Shown here piece by piece: positions 8,808-16,599 of a stretch of 64,000 nucleotides of DNA. Positions within the stretch are counted from its first letter, which is position 1. Each line of letters begins with the position of its first letter. The stretch is from Streptomyces xanthophaeus (GTDB taxonomy: Bacteria; Actinomycetota; Actinomycetes; Streptomycetales; Streptomycetaceae). Below the pieces are notes generated by a model. The model searched no databases. It saw only the letters and a list, made by a program, of their open reading frames with translations, and was not told the DNA's origin. The position numbers were made by a program, and so were the translations under genes. The DNA lies in NCBI RefSeq assembly GCF_000725805.1, contig NZ_KL647133.1:310001-374000 (forward strand), given 5' to 3'.

Positions 8808-9013
8808 CCACCGCACGGATCCCAGAAATCCGCTCGGGCTGCGGCCGAGCGCCGTGCAAGGATCTTCCGGTCCCGCTACGAGTACCTGCGCCGAGAACGC
8901 CCGGCCGACTTCACGATGAGCCGCGCCGAATACGGCAAGGGCTTCTACTCCTGACCGGTCCCTCGCGGCCTGGTGGCGAGCGCACCACAGCCACAGAGCC
9001 TCCGAAAACCCGA
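8808..9013. other. Gene-free stretch with possible gene remnant
   Basis: In frame with, and directly after, the polymerase stop codon, about 43 further sense codons run to a TGA at about 8952. They end in RYEYLRRERPADFTMSRAEY. No start with a ribosome site is visible. It may be the tail of a decayed gene or a former C-terminal extension cut off by a stop codon. Otherwise nothing is recognised. Confidence 0.3.
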
Positions 9014-9043
9014 TTGCCGGCCCGCGGAGGCCGCTGCTAGCTT
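9014..9043 (+). promoter_or_regulatory. Candidate sigma-70-like promoter
   Basis: TTGCCG (9014-9019), an 18-base spacer and TAGCTT (9038-9043) match the HrdB-type pattern. It would drive the short leader ORF at 9081 and the hydrolase at 9177, giving a 5' leader of about 125 bases. Confidence 0.45.
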
Positions 9044-9080
9044 TCGGGAGGCCGTGCGAGAGAACGAGGAGGTGGTACCC

Positions 9081-9131
9081 GTGAACCTGTTGACATGGGT
9101 GCTCTCCTCCGGGGTCACGGTCGGGCGATAA
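9081..9131 (+). CDS. Possible 16-aa leader peptide (uORF)
   Basis: GTG start preceded by a strong GAGGAGG ribosome site (about 9066-9072), encoding MNLLTWVLSSGVTVGR and ending in TAA. It lies 45 bases upstream of the hydrolase gene at 9177, downstream of a plausible promoter. The peptide is unrelated to the hydrolase. It could be a translational attenuator, or a chance ORF with a good ribosome site. Confidence 0.4.
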   Translation: MNLLTWVLSSGVTVGR

Positions 9132-9176
9132 GTCGTCCGGGAGCGCCGTACATGAGCCCTCCCGAAAGGCACGACC

Positions 9177-9914
9177 ATGCACTTCACTTCCGAGCAGCGC
9201 CTCGACGACGGCGTCCTCGAGCGCGAATTCACCCTCGGCGAGATCCCCGGCATCCTGTGGACGCCCGCATCCGCATCCGCACCGGCGCCGCTGATCCTGA
9301 TCGGCCACCCTCCCCTCGGACTGCGCAGGATGTACCCCCGGCTGGCGGGGCGGGCCCGGTACTACGCGGCGGAGTACGGCTGGGCCGCGGCCACCATCGA
9401 GCTCCCCGGCAGCGGTGACCGGCCCCGTTGGGCCGCCGCCGAGCAGGCCCGCGCCGACCTGCGCCGGGTGATGGAGGCCGGCGAGCCGGTCAGCGACGAG
9501 ATCGTGGACGCCCTCATCCTCCCGCTGGTCGAAAAGGCGGTCCCGGAATGGCAGACCGCCCTGGACGCGCTCCTTGCGCTGCCCGAGACCGGCGGCCCGG
9601 TCGGGTTCGAGGGCGGAGTGATCTCCATCGGCGTCCGCCTGGCAGCCGTCGAGCCGCGCATCGCGGTCGCCGGCTTCTTCGCCGGGAGTTTCATCCCCGC
9701 CGCCATCTTCGAGGAGGCCCGCCAGGTCACCATTCCGCTGCGGGTCCTCTTGCAGTGGGACGACGAAGGCAACGACCGGCAGGCGGCCCTCGACCTGTTC
9801 GACGCCTTCGGCTCCAAGGAGAAGTCCCTGCACGCCAACCTCGGTGGGCACACCGGTGTCCCGCAGTCCGAAATGGAGGACGGAGCCCGGTTCTTCGCCC
9901 GGCACCTGAAGTGA
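9177..9914 (+). CDS. Alpha/beta hydrolase (dienelactone-hydrolase-like), 245 aa
   Basis: Small single-domain serine hydrolase. The oxyanion region GHPPLGLRRMY is near residue 42, and the late His is in GGHTGVPQSE near residue 227. The nucleophile elbow is atypical: where GxSxG is expected the sequence is VISIGVRLA, so the Ser is present but the first Gly is replaced. A late acidic residue lies in LLQWDDEGNDRQ. Catalysis is likely but not certain. Start ATG 9177 follows GAAAGG. Preceded by a possible leader peptide. Confidence 0.78.
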   Translation: MHFTSEQRLDDGVLEREFTLGEIPGILWTPASASAPAPLILIGHPPLGLRRMYPRLAGRARYYAAEYGWAAATIELPGSGDRPRWAAAEQARADLRRVMEAGEPVSDEIVDALILPLVEKAVPEWQTALDALLALPETGGPVGFEGGVISIGVRLAAVEPRIAVAGFFAGSFIPAAIFEEARQVTIPLRVLLQWDDEGNDRQAALDLFDAFGSKEKSLHANLGGHTGVPQSEMEDGARFFARHLK

Positions 9915-9965
9915 GCCCGGGCCGTCGGTCCGGCCGCCGCCGGTGAGCGGCGTCGGCCATGATGC

Positions 9966-10009
9966 CGTCATCGAGGACAGGCCGTCCCAGCCCTCCTCGA
10001 TGACGGCGC
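9966..10009 (+). terminator. 14-bp perfect inverted repeat, likely terminator
   Basis: The arms GCCGTCATCGAGGA (9966-9979) and TCCTCGATGACGGC (9996-10009) pair exactly across a 16-base loop, about 50 bases after the hydrolase stop. No U-tract follows, as is common in this genus. The low-GC, non-simple arm sequence is also compatible with an operator or a protein-binding site. Confidence 0.55.
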
Positions 10010-10093
10010 CAGGTCCGACTGCATCCTTTGGCCTACTGCGCTTTCGGCCCTGCGGAGGACGTTGTTGCGGCGCTGCCGCGAGAGGGTTGATCC

Positions 10094-10321
10094 GTGCGAA
10101 CAACCATCGGATACACCGTCGAAAGCATCGGCTACGTCGTAGGAGCCCAAGGGCTCGTCAGCTTCGCTTCGCAGACCTTCTTCGGAACGGAGTGGGGCTG
10201 GATGCACAAGGTCGTCGACCTTCCGTCCACCGCCTACCTCGGCGTCGTGGTCGTGGGGCTGGCGCTCATCGTCGGCGGGATGAAGACGCGGAAGACGCCC
10301 CGGCGCCCGGAGGTCGCGTGA
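10094..10321 (+). CDS. Small membrane protein, 75 aa
   Basis: One clear transmembrane segment at about residues 46-62 (AYLGVVVVGLALIVGG), with a weaker hydrophobic stretch at 10-28, and a basic C-terminus (MKTRKTPRRPEVA) that should face the cytoplasm. GTG at 10094 is supported by GAGAGGG about 9 bases upstream. No family recognised. It converges on the minus-strand gene at 10345. Confidence 0.65.
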   Translation: MRTTIGYTVESIGYVVGAQGLVSFASQTFFGTEWGWMHKVVDLPSTAYLGVVVVGLALIVGGMKTRKTPRRPEVA

Positions 10322-10344
10322 CGCTCAGCGCCTCCGTCTGCGGA

Positions 10345-11052
10345 TCAGGCACGCAGCCAGATCCGTAGCGGACCGATGGGCTCGAAGCCGTGGCGAACGG
10401 CGGCCGCCAGGTCCTGCCCGTGCTCGTAGCCGACCACGGGCAGCGTGGGGAAGAGCCGGTTCGCGGCGTCCAGTACGACCGGCCAGGCCACGTCAGGGCC
10501 GCCGTCCAGCGCGAAGACGTTGGTGATGCCTACCACGGGGCCGCTACGTCTCGCCACCGCGCCGGCCAGCACCCTGCCGTGGGCAGAGCGTCCGGCGAGC
10601 ACGAACGTGTCGGGGTCGTCGAGCAGTGCAGGCCGGAAGAGGCCCGAGTTGCCGTCCCCGTCAGCCCAGGCGAGCGCCCAGGCGTGCAGCGTGTCCGGGT
10701 GGCTCACCACGCCCCAGCTCAGATCTGACGCGATGGCGGGTGCGCACGCGGGGCGGTGGATCCACTGCGCCTCGAACAGCACCCGGAACCCGGCGCCCGT
10801 CAGGTCGAGGTCGGCGAAGCTGTCCTTGACGGAGGCGCCCGGCGCGGTGTCGATGCGGGCGGCCAGCGCGGCCGGATCGGCGCCCGGGACCAGCGTCACA
10901 GCGTCGGGGTAGTACAGCGGCGTACGGGACGGCGCGGCCCAGGCCTGCGGCCCGAACCGGCCCGCCACCCCGTGCGTTCGGCTCATCGCCGCGCACCACT
11001 CGGCGTTGTTGTACGCGGCGGCACGGACCAGGGACTGCTTCGGTACGGACAC
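10345..11052 (-). CDS. Putative GNAT-like protein, 235 aa
   Basis: Soluble protein whose second half looks like an acetyltransferase fold: RVLAGAVARRSGPVVGITNVF resembles the central strands and DLAAAVRHGFEPIGPLRIWL the C-terminal strand and helix. The first half is less clear and may be a degenerate GNAT domain. No acetyl-CoA signature (Q/RxxGxG/A) is evident. The GTG start at 11052 has no good ribosome site, and an internal ATG (MSRTHG) is an alternative. Weak function call. Confidence 0.6.
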   Translation of the reverse strand: MSVPKQSLVRAAAYNNAEWCAAMSRTHGVAGRFGPQAWAAPSRTPLYYPDAVTLVPGADPAALAARIDTAPGASVKDSFADLDLTGAGFRVLFEAQWIHRPACAPAIASDLSWGVVSHPDTLHAWALAWADGDGNSGLFRPALLDDPDTFVLAGRSAHGRVLAGAVARRSGPVVGITNVFALDGGPDVAWPVVLDAANRLFPTLPVVGYEHGQDLAAAVRHGFEPIGPLRIWLRA

Positions 11053-11152
11053 GAAGGCGGATCATGGCCCGCCCCGGCTCTGCCTGTCGAAGGGTTTTCC
11101 GTTGCCCGCAAGGCGGACGCGCTCCGCTGACCGGTTCGAAGCCCCGCCGTCG

Positions 11153-11668
11153 CTACTCGGCCGTGAGGTTGCTCGGCTTCTCACCTTGGTACGGCAACCA
11201 GCGATAGCCGGGCCGGAACGGGACGAAGTCGTCGCCCAGGCCCAGGTCGTCGTGGAGCTCTTCGCAGAGGACGAGCCCGTGAAGAGTGCCATCGGCCAGT
11301 TCCTCGGACCACTCCCTCTTGAGTTCAGCGGGGTCCAGCAACGACTCGGGATCCCAGCCGACCAGCGCAGCGACGTATCCGTCGAACGTGGCGAGCAGGC
11401 CGTAAAGCTGGTGTCCCAGCTCGGTGAGCTCAGCTGCCGAGAGTTGGAATCTTGGGAGGCTTCCGTCGAGTGCGACGCCCCAGCCGACGGCCAGCGGGAG
11501 GACGGAGAGTTGGATGTGGGGGCCTGTGGTGCTCAGTATCGGCCGGTGGAGGGGGATGCGATGGGTGCCTGCGCGAAGCGCCCATGGCTCGGTGTCGGTG
11601 AGGGCGGCCTTCCGGGCCGCCTCGGTGTTGTTGCCGAAGTTCACTACGAGTTCGAAGCAGATTGCCAC
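11153..11668 (-). CDS. Hypothetical protein, 171 aa
   Basis: Soluble acidic protein without recognised motifs. It has a mid-region of alternating hydrophobics (ELTELGHQLYGLLATFDGYVAALVGWDPESLL) and an Asp/Glu-rich C-terminal part. GTG at 11668 is preceded by AGAAGGGAAG 8 bases away. It is divergent from the hydrolase at 11921, and the palindrome at 11833 lies between them, so it may share that control. Codon bias is less extreme than that of its neighbours, suggesting accessory origin. Confidence 0.6.
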   Translation of the reverse strand: MAICFELVVNFGNNTEAARKAALTDTEPWALRAGTHRIPLHRPILSTTGPHIQLSVLPLAVGWGVALDGSLPRFQLSAAELTELGHQLYGLLATFDGYVAALVGWDPESLLDPAELKREWSEELADGTLHGLVLCEELHDDLGLGDDFVPFRPGYRWLPYQGEKPSNLTAE

Positions 11669-11832
11669 GTCGCGCTTCCCTTCTCAGCTTCCTGCCCGCT
11701 GTCGGGGGCATGGCCGGCCACAGCCGGTCAGCCTATGTACCCGCCGCCGTTGGAGGTGGCTGTCGACAGGCGCGACCGGTCGTTGCCGACCTGGCGGTTG
11801 GCGTGACAGGGCGGAGTGCAGCCGTCCCAGAA

Positions 11833-11854
11833 TTAGCACGAACGATCGTGCTAA
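11833..11854. promoter_or_regulatory. Palindromic operator upstream of alpha/beta hydrolase
   Basis: Perfect 9-base arms TTAGCACGA and TCGTGCTAA separated by ACGA. A TAATAT -10-like hexamer (11852-11857) overlaps the right arm. The core GAACGATCGTGC matches 11 of 12 bases with a site upstream of the TetR gene at 13448-13459 (reverse strand GAACGACCGTGC). This is the arrangement expected for a TetR repressor that controls itself and the hydrolase. Confidence 0.68.
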
Positions 11855-11920
11855 TATCTCCCCATCGCACTTCCCTTCCCCTGTCATCTGGGCACCCTGA
11901 GAAGATCCGGAGAACCGGGC

Positions 11921-12790
11921 ATGTCTCCCATGGCTTCACTCCTGAGCGCCACCCTCAACACCGCCGCCCGGATCGCGCCGGGGACCGCCGGGCGCGCGGC
12001 CTTCGGTCTGTTCGTCCGGCCCCTCGGGCGTGCGCGGTTGCGGCCCGCGGAGGCCGCGGTGTTCGCGCAGGCCGAGACCGGACGGCTGGTCGTACGTGGC
12101 GTACCCGTGACCACGTACCGATGGGGCGATGGCGAGCGGCCCGTCCTGCTGGTGCACGGCTGGTCCTCGCGCGCCTCGCGGTTCGCCGGCTTCGTCGAAG
12201 CGCTGCGGGCCGAGGGCCGCAGTGTGGTCGCCTTCGACGCCCCCGGCAACGGGGAGTCCGGCGGGAAGGCCTCCACGATCCTCGACTACCGCGCCATCAT
12301 TCATGAACTCCACGCGGAGCACGGCGATTTCTCCGCCGTCATCGCCCATTCCTTCGGCGTGCTCGCCACCGTCTTCGTCCTGCGGGACGGGGTGCGGGCC
12401 GACCGGATCGTCGGCATCGGGGCCGTCGCCGACTTCGACTACCTGACGGACGGGTTCGCGTCCCGGCTCGGCCTCACCGCAAGGGTCAAGGCCGCCCTGC
12501 GCGGCCACGTGGAGAACCGGCTCTTCCCCGGGGAGGCCGACATCTGGCAGCGGCTCGACGCCCGCAGGCGCCCTGGCACCGAAGGGCCGACAGCACCGAT
12601 CCTCCTCATCCACGACACGGACGACGACGTCGCCGCCCCGGACCAGTCCCGCGCCCTCGCGGCCGCCTACGGCGCCCAGGCCCGCCTCGTCGAGACCACC
12701 GGGCTGGGGCACCGGCGCGTACTGGCCGACCCGGAAGTCATCGCGGCGGCCGTCGGGTTCGTCACCGAGCCCGTGGCGGCGGTCGGCTGA
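11921..12790 (+). CDS. Alpha/beta hydrolase, 289 aa
   Basis: Serine hydrolase of the lipase/esterase type. The oxyanion loop is VLLVHGWSSR near residue 72. The nucleophile sits in AHSFGVLA near residue 141, in the form H-S-F-G with Ala where the first Gly of GxSxG is usual. The acid is in LLIHDTDDDV and the His in TGLGHRRVL near residue 266. The N-terminal 50 residues are an extra segment. ATG 11921 follows GGAG. It converges with the TetR gene with 3 bases between stops and shares an operator core with it, so it is probably the repressor's main target. Confidence 0.85.
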   Translation: MSPMASLLSATLNTAARIAPGTAGRAAFGLFVRPLGRARLRPAEAAVFAQAETGRLVVRGVPVTTYRWGDGERPVLLVHGWSSRASRFAGFVEALRAEGRSVVAFDAPGNGESGGKASTILDYRAIIHELHAEHGDFSAVIAHSFGVLATVFVLRDGVRADRIVGIGAVADFDYLTDGFASRLGLTARVKAALRGHVENRLFPGEADIWQRLDARRRPGTEGPTAPILLIHDTDDDVAAPDQSRALAAAYGAQARLVETTGLGHRRVLADPEVIAAAVGFVTEPVAAVG

Positions 12791-12793
12791 CGG

Positions 12794-13429
12794 CTACCGA
12801 GTCAGTTCGTCCGGATCGGCCGCCGCCGCGCGCAGCCGGGCGAGGATGCCGCGGCCGGCCCGCTCGTACGCCGAAGGGTCGTCGTGCAGGACGGAATGCG
12901 CGTTGGCCAGTTCCATCAGCGCGATGAACTCGAAGGCGAGTTGCGGCACCTCCGCCGGGTCGGCCCCGGCACGGAAACCGCCTGCCTGCCGAGCCTCGTC
13001 GAGGACCCGCTCCACGTAACGCGTCCAGTCGGAGCGGGCCTTGGCGATCTCGTCGCGTACGGGGCCGGGGCGCGCGTCGAACTCCGCGGACACGCCGTAG
13101 AAGAAGCAGCCGCCGGGGAAGGTCCGCCCGCGGGAGTAGTCGAGCCAGAGCTCGCACAGGCGCCACACCTTGGCGAGACCGGCGGGATCCTCGCGCACGG
13201 GCCGCACCACTTGCGCGACGAACACCTCCACGGCGGCCCGTACGGTGGCCAGCTGGAGATCCTCCTTGGAGCCGAAGAGGGCGAAGACGCCGCTCTTGCT
13301 CAGCCCGAGGTCCGCGGCGATCTTCCCCAGGGACAGCCCCTCCAGGCCGTCCACGGAAGCCGTGCGCACCGTCCTTTCGAGAACGGCTCGCCGCGTCTGG
13401 TTCCCGCGCTCCACGCGTCCGTCTGCCAT
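12794..13429 (-). CDS. TetR/AcrR-family transcriptional repressor, 211 aa
   Basis: N-terminal HTH at about residues 12-58 (RRAVLERTVRTASVDGLEGL, then KIAADLGLSKSGVFALFGSK), the canonical TetR DNA-binding unit. The C-terminal ligand domain (about 80-205) is of the TetR_C type with PVREDP. It is convergent with the hydrolase at 11921. A GAACG/CGTTC inverted repeat 15-30 bases upstream of its ATG supports autoregulation. Ligand unknown. Confidence 0.92.
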   Translation of the reverse strand: MADGRVERGNQTRRAVLERTVRTASVDGLEGLSLGKIAADLGLSKSGVFALFGSKEDLQLATVRAAVEVFVAQVVRPVREDPAGLAKVWRLCELWLDYSRGRTFPGGCFFYGVSAEFDARPGPVRDEIAKARSDWTRYVERVLDEARQAGGFRAGADPAEVPQLAFEFIALMELANAHSVLHDDPSAYERAGRGILARLRAAAADPDELTR

Positions 13430-13443
13430 GAGGGCATCTTACC

Positions 13444-13459
13444 GAACGCACGGTCGTTC
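13444..13459. promoter_or_regulatory. Candidate TetR autoregulatory operator
   Basis: GAACG-6-CGTTC inverted repeat 15 bases upstream of the TetR start codon. Read on the minus strand, its GAACGACCGTGC half is near-identical to the core of the palindrome at 11833-11854. Confidence 0.6.
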
Positions 13460-13585
13460 ACTCTGTGGGCGGCGTTGTCAGTGGCGGGTGCGATGCTCGA
13501 TGGGCAGTGCCTCTGTGGTGGGGCGGGGTGCGGTGTTGATCAGGCGTTGATAGGACGTCCATCCGTGGCGGTCAGGATCTCCGGC

Positions 13586-13831
13586 ATGTCGATGAACAGT
13601 GCTTCCACCACCACCGCCCCCGCCTGGTACGACCTCGCGCTCTGCGCCCAGACGGGCCCGGGCTTCTTCTTCCCGGAGCCCGGCTCGTCCCTCCGGGACG
13701 CGAAGCGGCTGTGCGGGGCGTGCGAGGGTCGGGCGGCGTGCCTGGAATACGCCCTGGCCAATGACGAGCGCTTCGGCGTCTGGGGCGGCCTTTCGGAATC
13801 CGAGCGCCTCGCCCTGCGTCCCCGCGGCTGA
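13586..13831 (+). CDS. WhiB-like (Wbl) iron-sulfur protein, 81 aa
   Basis: Actinobacteria-specific small [4Fe-4S] regulator. The four cluster cysteines are visible: one in DLALCAQTG near residue 20, then CGACEGRAAC with CX2C and CX5C spacing. The turn motif FGVWGGLSE follows. The C-terminal basic tail is very short (LALRPRG), so DNA contact may depend on a sigma-factor partner. ATG 13586 has AGGA about 10 bases upstream; ATG 13592 is an alternative. Its stop directly abuts the stop of the convergent gene at 13832. Confidence 0.92.
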   Translation: MSMNSASTTTAPAWYDLALCAQTGPGFFFPEPGSSLRDAKRLCGACEGRAACLEYALANDERFGVWGGLSESERLALRPRG

Positions 13832-14413
13832 TCAGGTCCGAGTCGCCTTCCCGCTCCGCCGCACGAGCCCGACCCGCAGGGCGAGGTCGAAGCCGTCGCC
13901 GCCGCATTCCTCCCGCCGCGGAACATGGGGCACGACCCGCACGGGGTAGTGCCCCCCGACGGGCGAAACGACCCCACCGAAGCGGGGGTCCCCCGCGAAC
14001 CAGATCCGGCCCGGGGTGCCGTCTTCCCGCTCGGCCAGATCCATGGGGAACGGGATGGTGCGGAACGTGGCCGTGAAGTTCTCGCGGAACGGGACGAGGA
14101 TGGTTGCGGGGCTCCCGGTCGCCCTCGCAGGCTGCTGACAGGGCAGTTCGCGCCATGGGTAGGCCTGGAGCACGCCAGCCACCCGCCGCCTCCGCGCGTA
14201 GGCGATGGCCACCCAGGGCAGGAGGGGCGACACGAGCATCGTGATCAGAGCGCACGCGACCCCGGCATGCGGCACGAGGCCGACGCAGGCAAAGGTTGCC
14301 AGGGGAGGGACACCGAGACTGAGCACCCATACGGCGCGACGGACCACCAGCCGCTGGTACCCGACAGCCGTCGGCGGGTGGTCCCAGGCGACTTTGGTGA
14401 GCGCGAGACTCAT
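13832..14413 (-). CDS. Membrane protein of WXG/T7SS-like cassette, 193 aa
   Basis: Two adjacent transmembrane segments at about residues 28-72 (VWVLSLGVPPLATFACVGLV and ALITMLVSPLLPWVAIAY), then a soluble domain of about 110 residues with no known motif. Last gene of a four-gene set on the minus strand; its start overlaps the stop of the preceding gene by 4 bases (ATGA). The set begins with WXG-type proteins, so it may anchor or accompany a type VII secretion substrate. Function is inferred from context only. Confidence 0.7.
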   Translation of the reverse strand: MSLALTKVAWDHPPTAVGYQRLVVRRAVWVLSLGVPPLATFACVGLVPHAGVACALITMLVSPLLPWVAIAYARRRRVAGVLQAYPWRELPCQQPARATGSPATILVPFRENFTATFRTIPFPMDLAEREDGTPGRIWFAGDPRFGGVVSPVGGHYPVRVVPHVPRREECGGDGFDLALRVGLVRRSGKATRT

Positions 14414-15030
14414 CGGAGCAACTCCTGGATGCGCGAGGTCCCGGCAGACGTCGGCTTGCTGGGTGCAGGATCGGCGAAGCTCATGGTGTGAACGATCGCC
14501 TCGAGGATGTCTGTGTACGCGTCAGCGTGCTGGGTTGAGGCACTGGTCAAGTCGAGGACCAGCAGATGGATCCCGTCTGCGTGAGCGGTGGCGGCTCTGG
14601 CCTGGAACAACTCCCTTTCCAGGCCGGGGACGGAAATGACCCCGGAGATCAAGTAGCACGGGAGCGCTGACGGCAGTTCGATGAACCGCCGGTGCGAGCT
14701 TCTCCACAGAGTGGCGCGGGCGATGGACAGAGCTGTTCGTGCCACGGAGAGCCGAGGGTTGGGCTGCTCCAGACGCTGGGTAGTCAGCGAGAACAGGGCG
14801 GTGGTGACGCTGCCGGGCGCATCCGGGTGAAAGCAGATGGACGTGTGGACGACGTCATGTCCGGACAGTTGGTCGAGGCCGTCCATGAGCTGGGCCAACT
14901 CCCGCTGGGCGTCAGGGCTGCCCAGAGCCTCGGCCATGCCGTCCAAGAGCTCTCTGTCGGTGAGACCGATGTCGTGGAATCCAGGAGGCAGCCGGAACCA
15001 GACTGGGGGCAGCGCGTGGTGACTCGTCAC
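14410..15030 (-). CDS. T7SS-cassette associated soluble protein, 206 aa
   Basis: Cytosolic protein with no signal or membrane segment. It opens with PPVWFRLPPGFHDIGLTDRE and continues with HTSICFHPDAPGSVTTALF and LISGVISVPGLERELFQARA. This layout resembles actinobacterial proteins of unknown function encoded beside WXG100 genes, possibly chaperone or immunity-like. Overlaps both neighbours by 4 bases. Codon bias is weaker than in flanking genes, consistent with accessory DNA. Confidence 0.68.
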   Translation of the reverse strand: MTSHHALPPVWFRLPPGFHDIGLTDRELLDGMAEALGSPDAQRELAQLMDGLDQLSGHDVVHTSICFHPDAPGSVTTALFSLTTQRLEQPNPRLSVARTALSIARATLWRSSHRRFIELPSALPCYLISGVISVPGLERELFQARAATAHADGIHLLVLDLTSASTQHADAYTDILEAIVHTMSFADPAPSKPTSAGTSRIQELLR

Positions 15031-16160
15031 GGCCTCAGCACCGTCCAGATATGGCTTGTTTTTGCGACGGCTGAGGGTGTGTCGTCCAGAACGCCCCGTG
15101 CGCCGTCCACTGCGGTGGTGCTGTGCTCGAGTGTCTCATCGTCACTTGCATAGTCGAGTCCGGCGGTGGCCGCCCCGGCCCCCACCACGGCCACTCCCAC
15201 CCGGTCCCTGGTGGATTGTGTAGATGACCGCAGAGCCCAGCCTGTGAGTGGACTCTCCATCTGCCGTAGGTCGTCGGCGGTACTCCATGCGGTTTGCCTG
15301 AAGGCGGTGGTTCCGGGTGCAAGCGCCGAGAGCGCACTGCTCTCTGGGGCTGCGGCCATCGCTGCACGGGCGGCGGCCGTGCCGGCTTTGGCTCCAGAGG
15401 CCACAGCTGCCAAGCCCGGGACAGTGCCGGCGGTGTCACCGAGGAGGGTCACGCCGCTCTTCCAGAAGTCCGCGTCGAACTCGCCCTTGGTGAAGCCGTC
15501 GGACAGGGACTTGCGGAACTTCGGGTCAGCGGTGTGCGTTGCCAAGGCGGCCAGGGAGAGGCCGCTGCCGACGAGCATGATCGCGAGCCCGGCCGGCGGG
15601 CAAGCGAGGGCCACCAGGGCACCCACGAACCCCAGGACCGCTGACGCGTTCGACAGGGCGTCGCCCGGGTCGTCTGTGATCTTGTGCCAGATCGAGGCGA
15701 GGACGCCCGGTTCCTTCGGGGCCAGGCGGGCGGCCGTGGCGTTCAGGGTGTCTGCCACGCGGCGGGCCGCCGACCGGTGTTCCTCGGCGAGTTCGCGGGC
15801 CAGGCGGCGGGTGTCCGACAGGGAGTCCTCCGTCTTGGCCGCGGCGGCCAGGGTGGCGTAGCGGGCCGCCAGGGCGCGGTGGGCGACCAGGGTGTCGTGC
15901 CACGAGGTGAGCCGGCGCGCGGCCTCCGCCAGGGAGGTGTGCGCCGAGCCCAGGTAGCGCGGGAGGTCGTCCGACAGGGCGGCGCGGAAGGCGGTGGCGG
16001 CCTCGCCCTGCCAGGCCGAGCTCTGCGAGACGAGGGCGTTGACCACGCGGGCGGCCTCGCCGAGGGAGGCGGCCGACGCGGCCAGTTTCTTGGTGAGGGC
16101 CAGGACCGCTGCGGGATTGCCGGGCGCGGGGTCGAAGCCCAGGGCGGTGTGTTCAGGCAC
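15027..16160 (-). CDS. WXG-domain T7SS substrate-like protein, 377 aa
   Basis: The N-terminal helical hairpin (about 1-125) carries the WxG turn as SSAWQGEAATAFR near residue 48, typical of type VII secreted proteins. A hydrophobic stretch at about 165-210 (VLGFVGALVALACPPAGLAI and LVGSGLSLAALA) could be membrane-associated. The C-terminal 150 residues (Ala/Gly/Ser-rich) match no toxin family I know. Overlaps the upstream 101-aa gene by 8 bases and the downstream gene by 4. No EccC ATPase is in the window, so secretion would rely on a machine elsewhere. Confidence 0.72.
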   Translation of the reverse strand: MPEHTALGFDPAPGNPAAVLALTKKLAASAASLGEAARVVNALVSQSSAWQGEAATAFRAALSDDLPRYLGSAHTSLAEAARRLTSWHDTLVAHRALAARYATLAAAAKTEDSLSDTRRLARELAEEHRSAARRVADTLNATAARLAPKEPGVLASIWHKITDDPGDALSNASAVLGFVGALVALACPPAGLAIMLVGSGLSLAALATHTADPKFRKSLSDGFTKGEFDADFWKSGVTLLGDTAGTVPGLAAVASGAKAGTAAARAAMAAAPESSALSALAPGTTAFRQTAWSTADDLRQMESPLTGWALRSSTQSTRDRVGVAVVGAGAATAGLDYASDDETLEHSTTAVDGARGVLDDTPSAVAKTSHIWTVLRP

Positions 16161-16458
16161 GGGGGTCGGCCGCCGCCCGGCGGAAGGCCTCGCGGACGGC
16201 CGCCTCGAGCTCCGCGTACTGCGCCGCGCTGCGGTCCACGCCCTCCCGTACGCGCTTGACGCGTTTGGTCAGCTCCCGCGCGCCGTGGGCCCAACGGTCC
16301 TGGAAGCCGTCACAGGCGGCGTCGAGGTCCGCGGTGCCGAGCTGGTCGGCCCTTACGTGGTCCAGTGCCCGCCGGGCCTCGCGCAGCGAGACCAGGGCGG
16401 AGTCGAGGGCACGTGTCAGGCGGGTCAGCTGGTCGATGTCCACCCGGAGCGAGGTCAT
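16153..16458 (-). CDS. WXG100-like small helical protein, 101 aa
   Basis: About 100 residues and predicted all-helical, with a central turn in the sequence DGFQDRWAHGARELTKRV, a variant of WxG. The length and heptad-like pattern are typical of EsxA/B-like partners. Start ATG 16458 (MTSLRVDIDQ) is chosen over an upstream ATG because the latter begins in repeat-flanked DNA. First gene of the four-gene cassette; it probably pairs with the 377-aa WXG protein. Confidence 0.75.
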   Translation of the reverse strand: MTSLRVDIDQLTRLTRALDSALVSLREARRALDHVRADQLGTADLDAACDGFQDRWAHGARELTKRVKRVREGVDRSAAQYAELEAAVREAFRRAAADPRA

Positions 16459-16530
16459 GACGCGAAACCCTGGCAGAGCGCGGCTCTGCCAGGGCAATCG
16501 GCGTCACTCGGGCGAGCGAGCGGAAACCGG

Positions 16531-16575
16531 TCAGGCCTGAGGGCGGGTCCGAGGGCGGGTCCGACGTCAGGCCTG
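16531..16575. repeat. Short nested direct repeats
   Basis: Two copies of GTCAGGCCTG flank two copies of GAGGGCGGGTCC in the gap between the desaturase stop and the WXG cassette start. No hairpin typical of a terminator is evident. Confidence 0.5.
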
Positions 16576-16599
16576 CAGGCGGGCCGAGGTGGGGCTCGT

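Noticed and set aside
11103..11152. Possible short RNA between two minus-strand hypothetical genes
   Set aside because: No promoter, hairpin or conserved pattern found.
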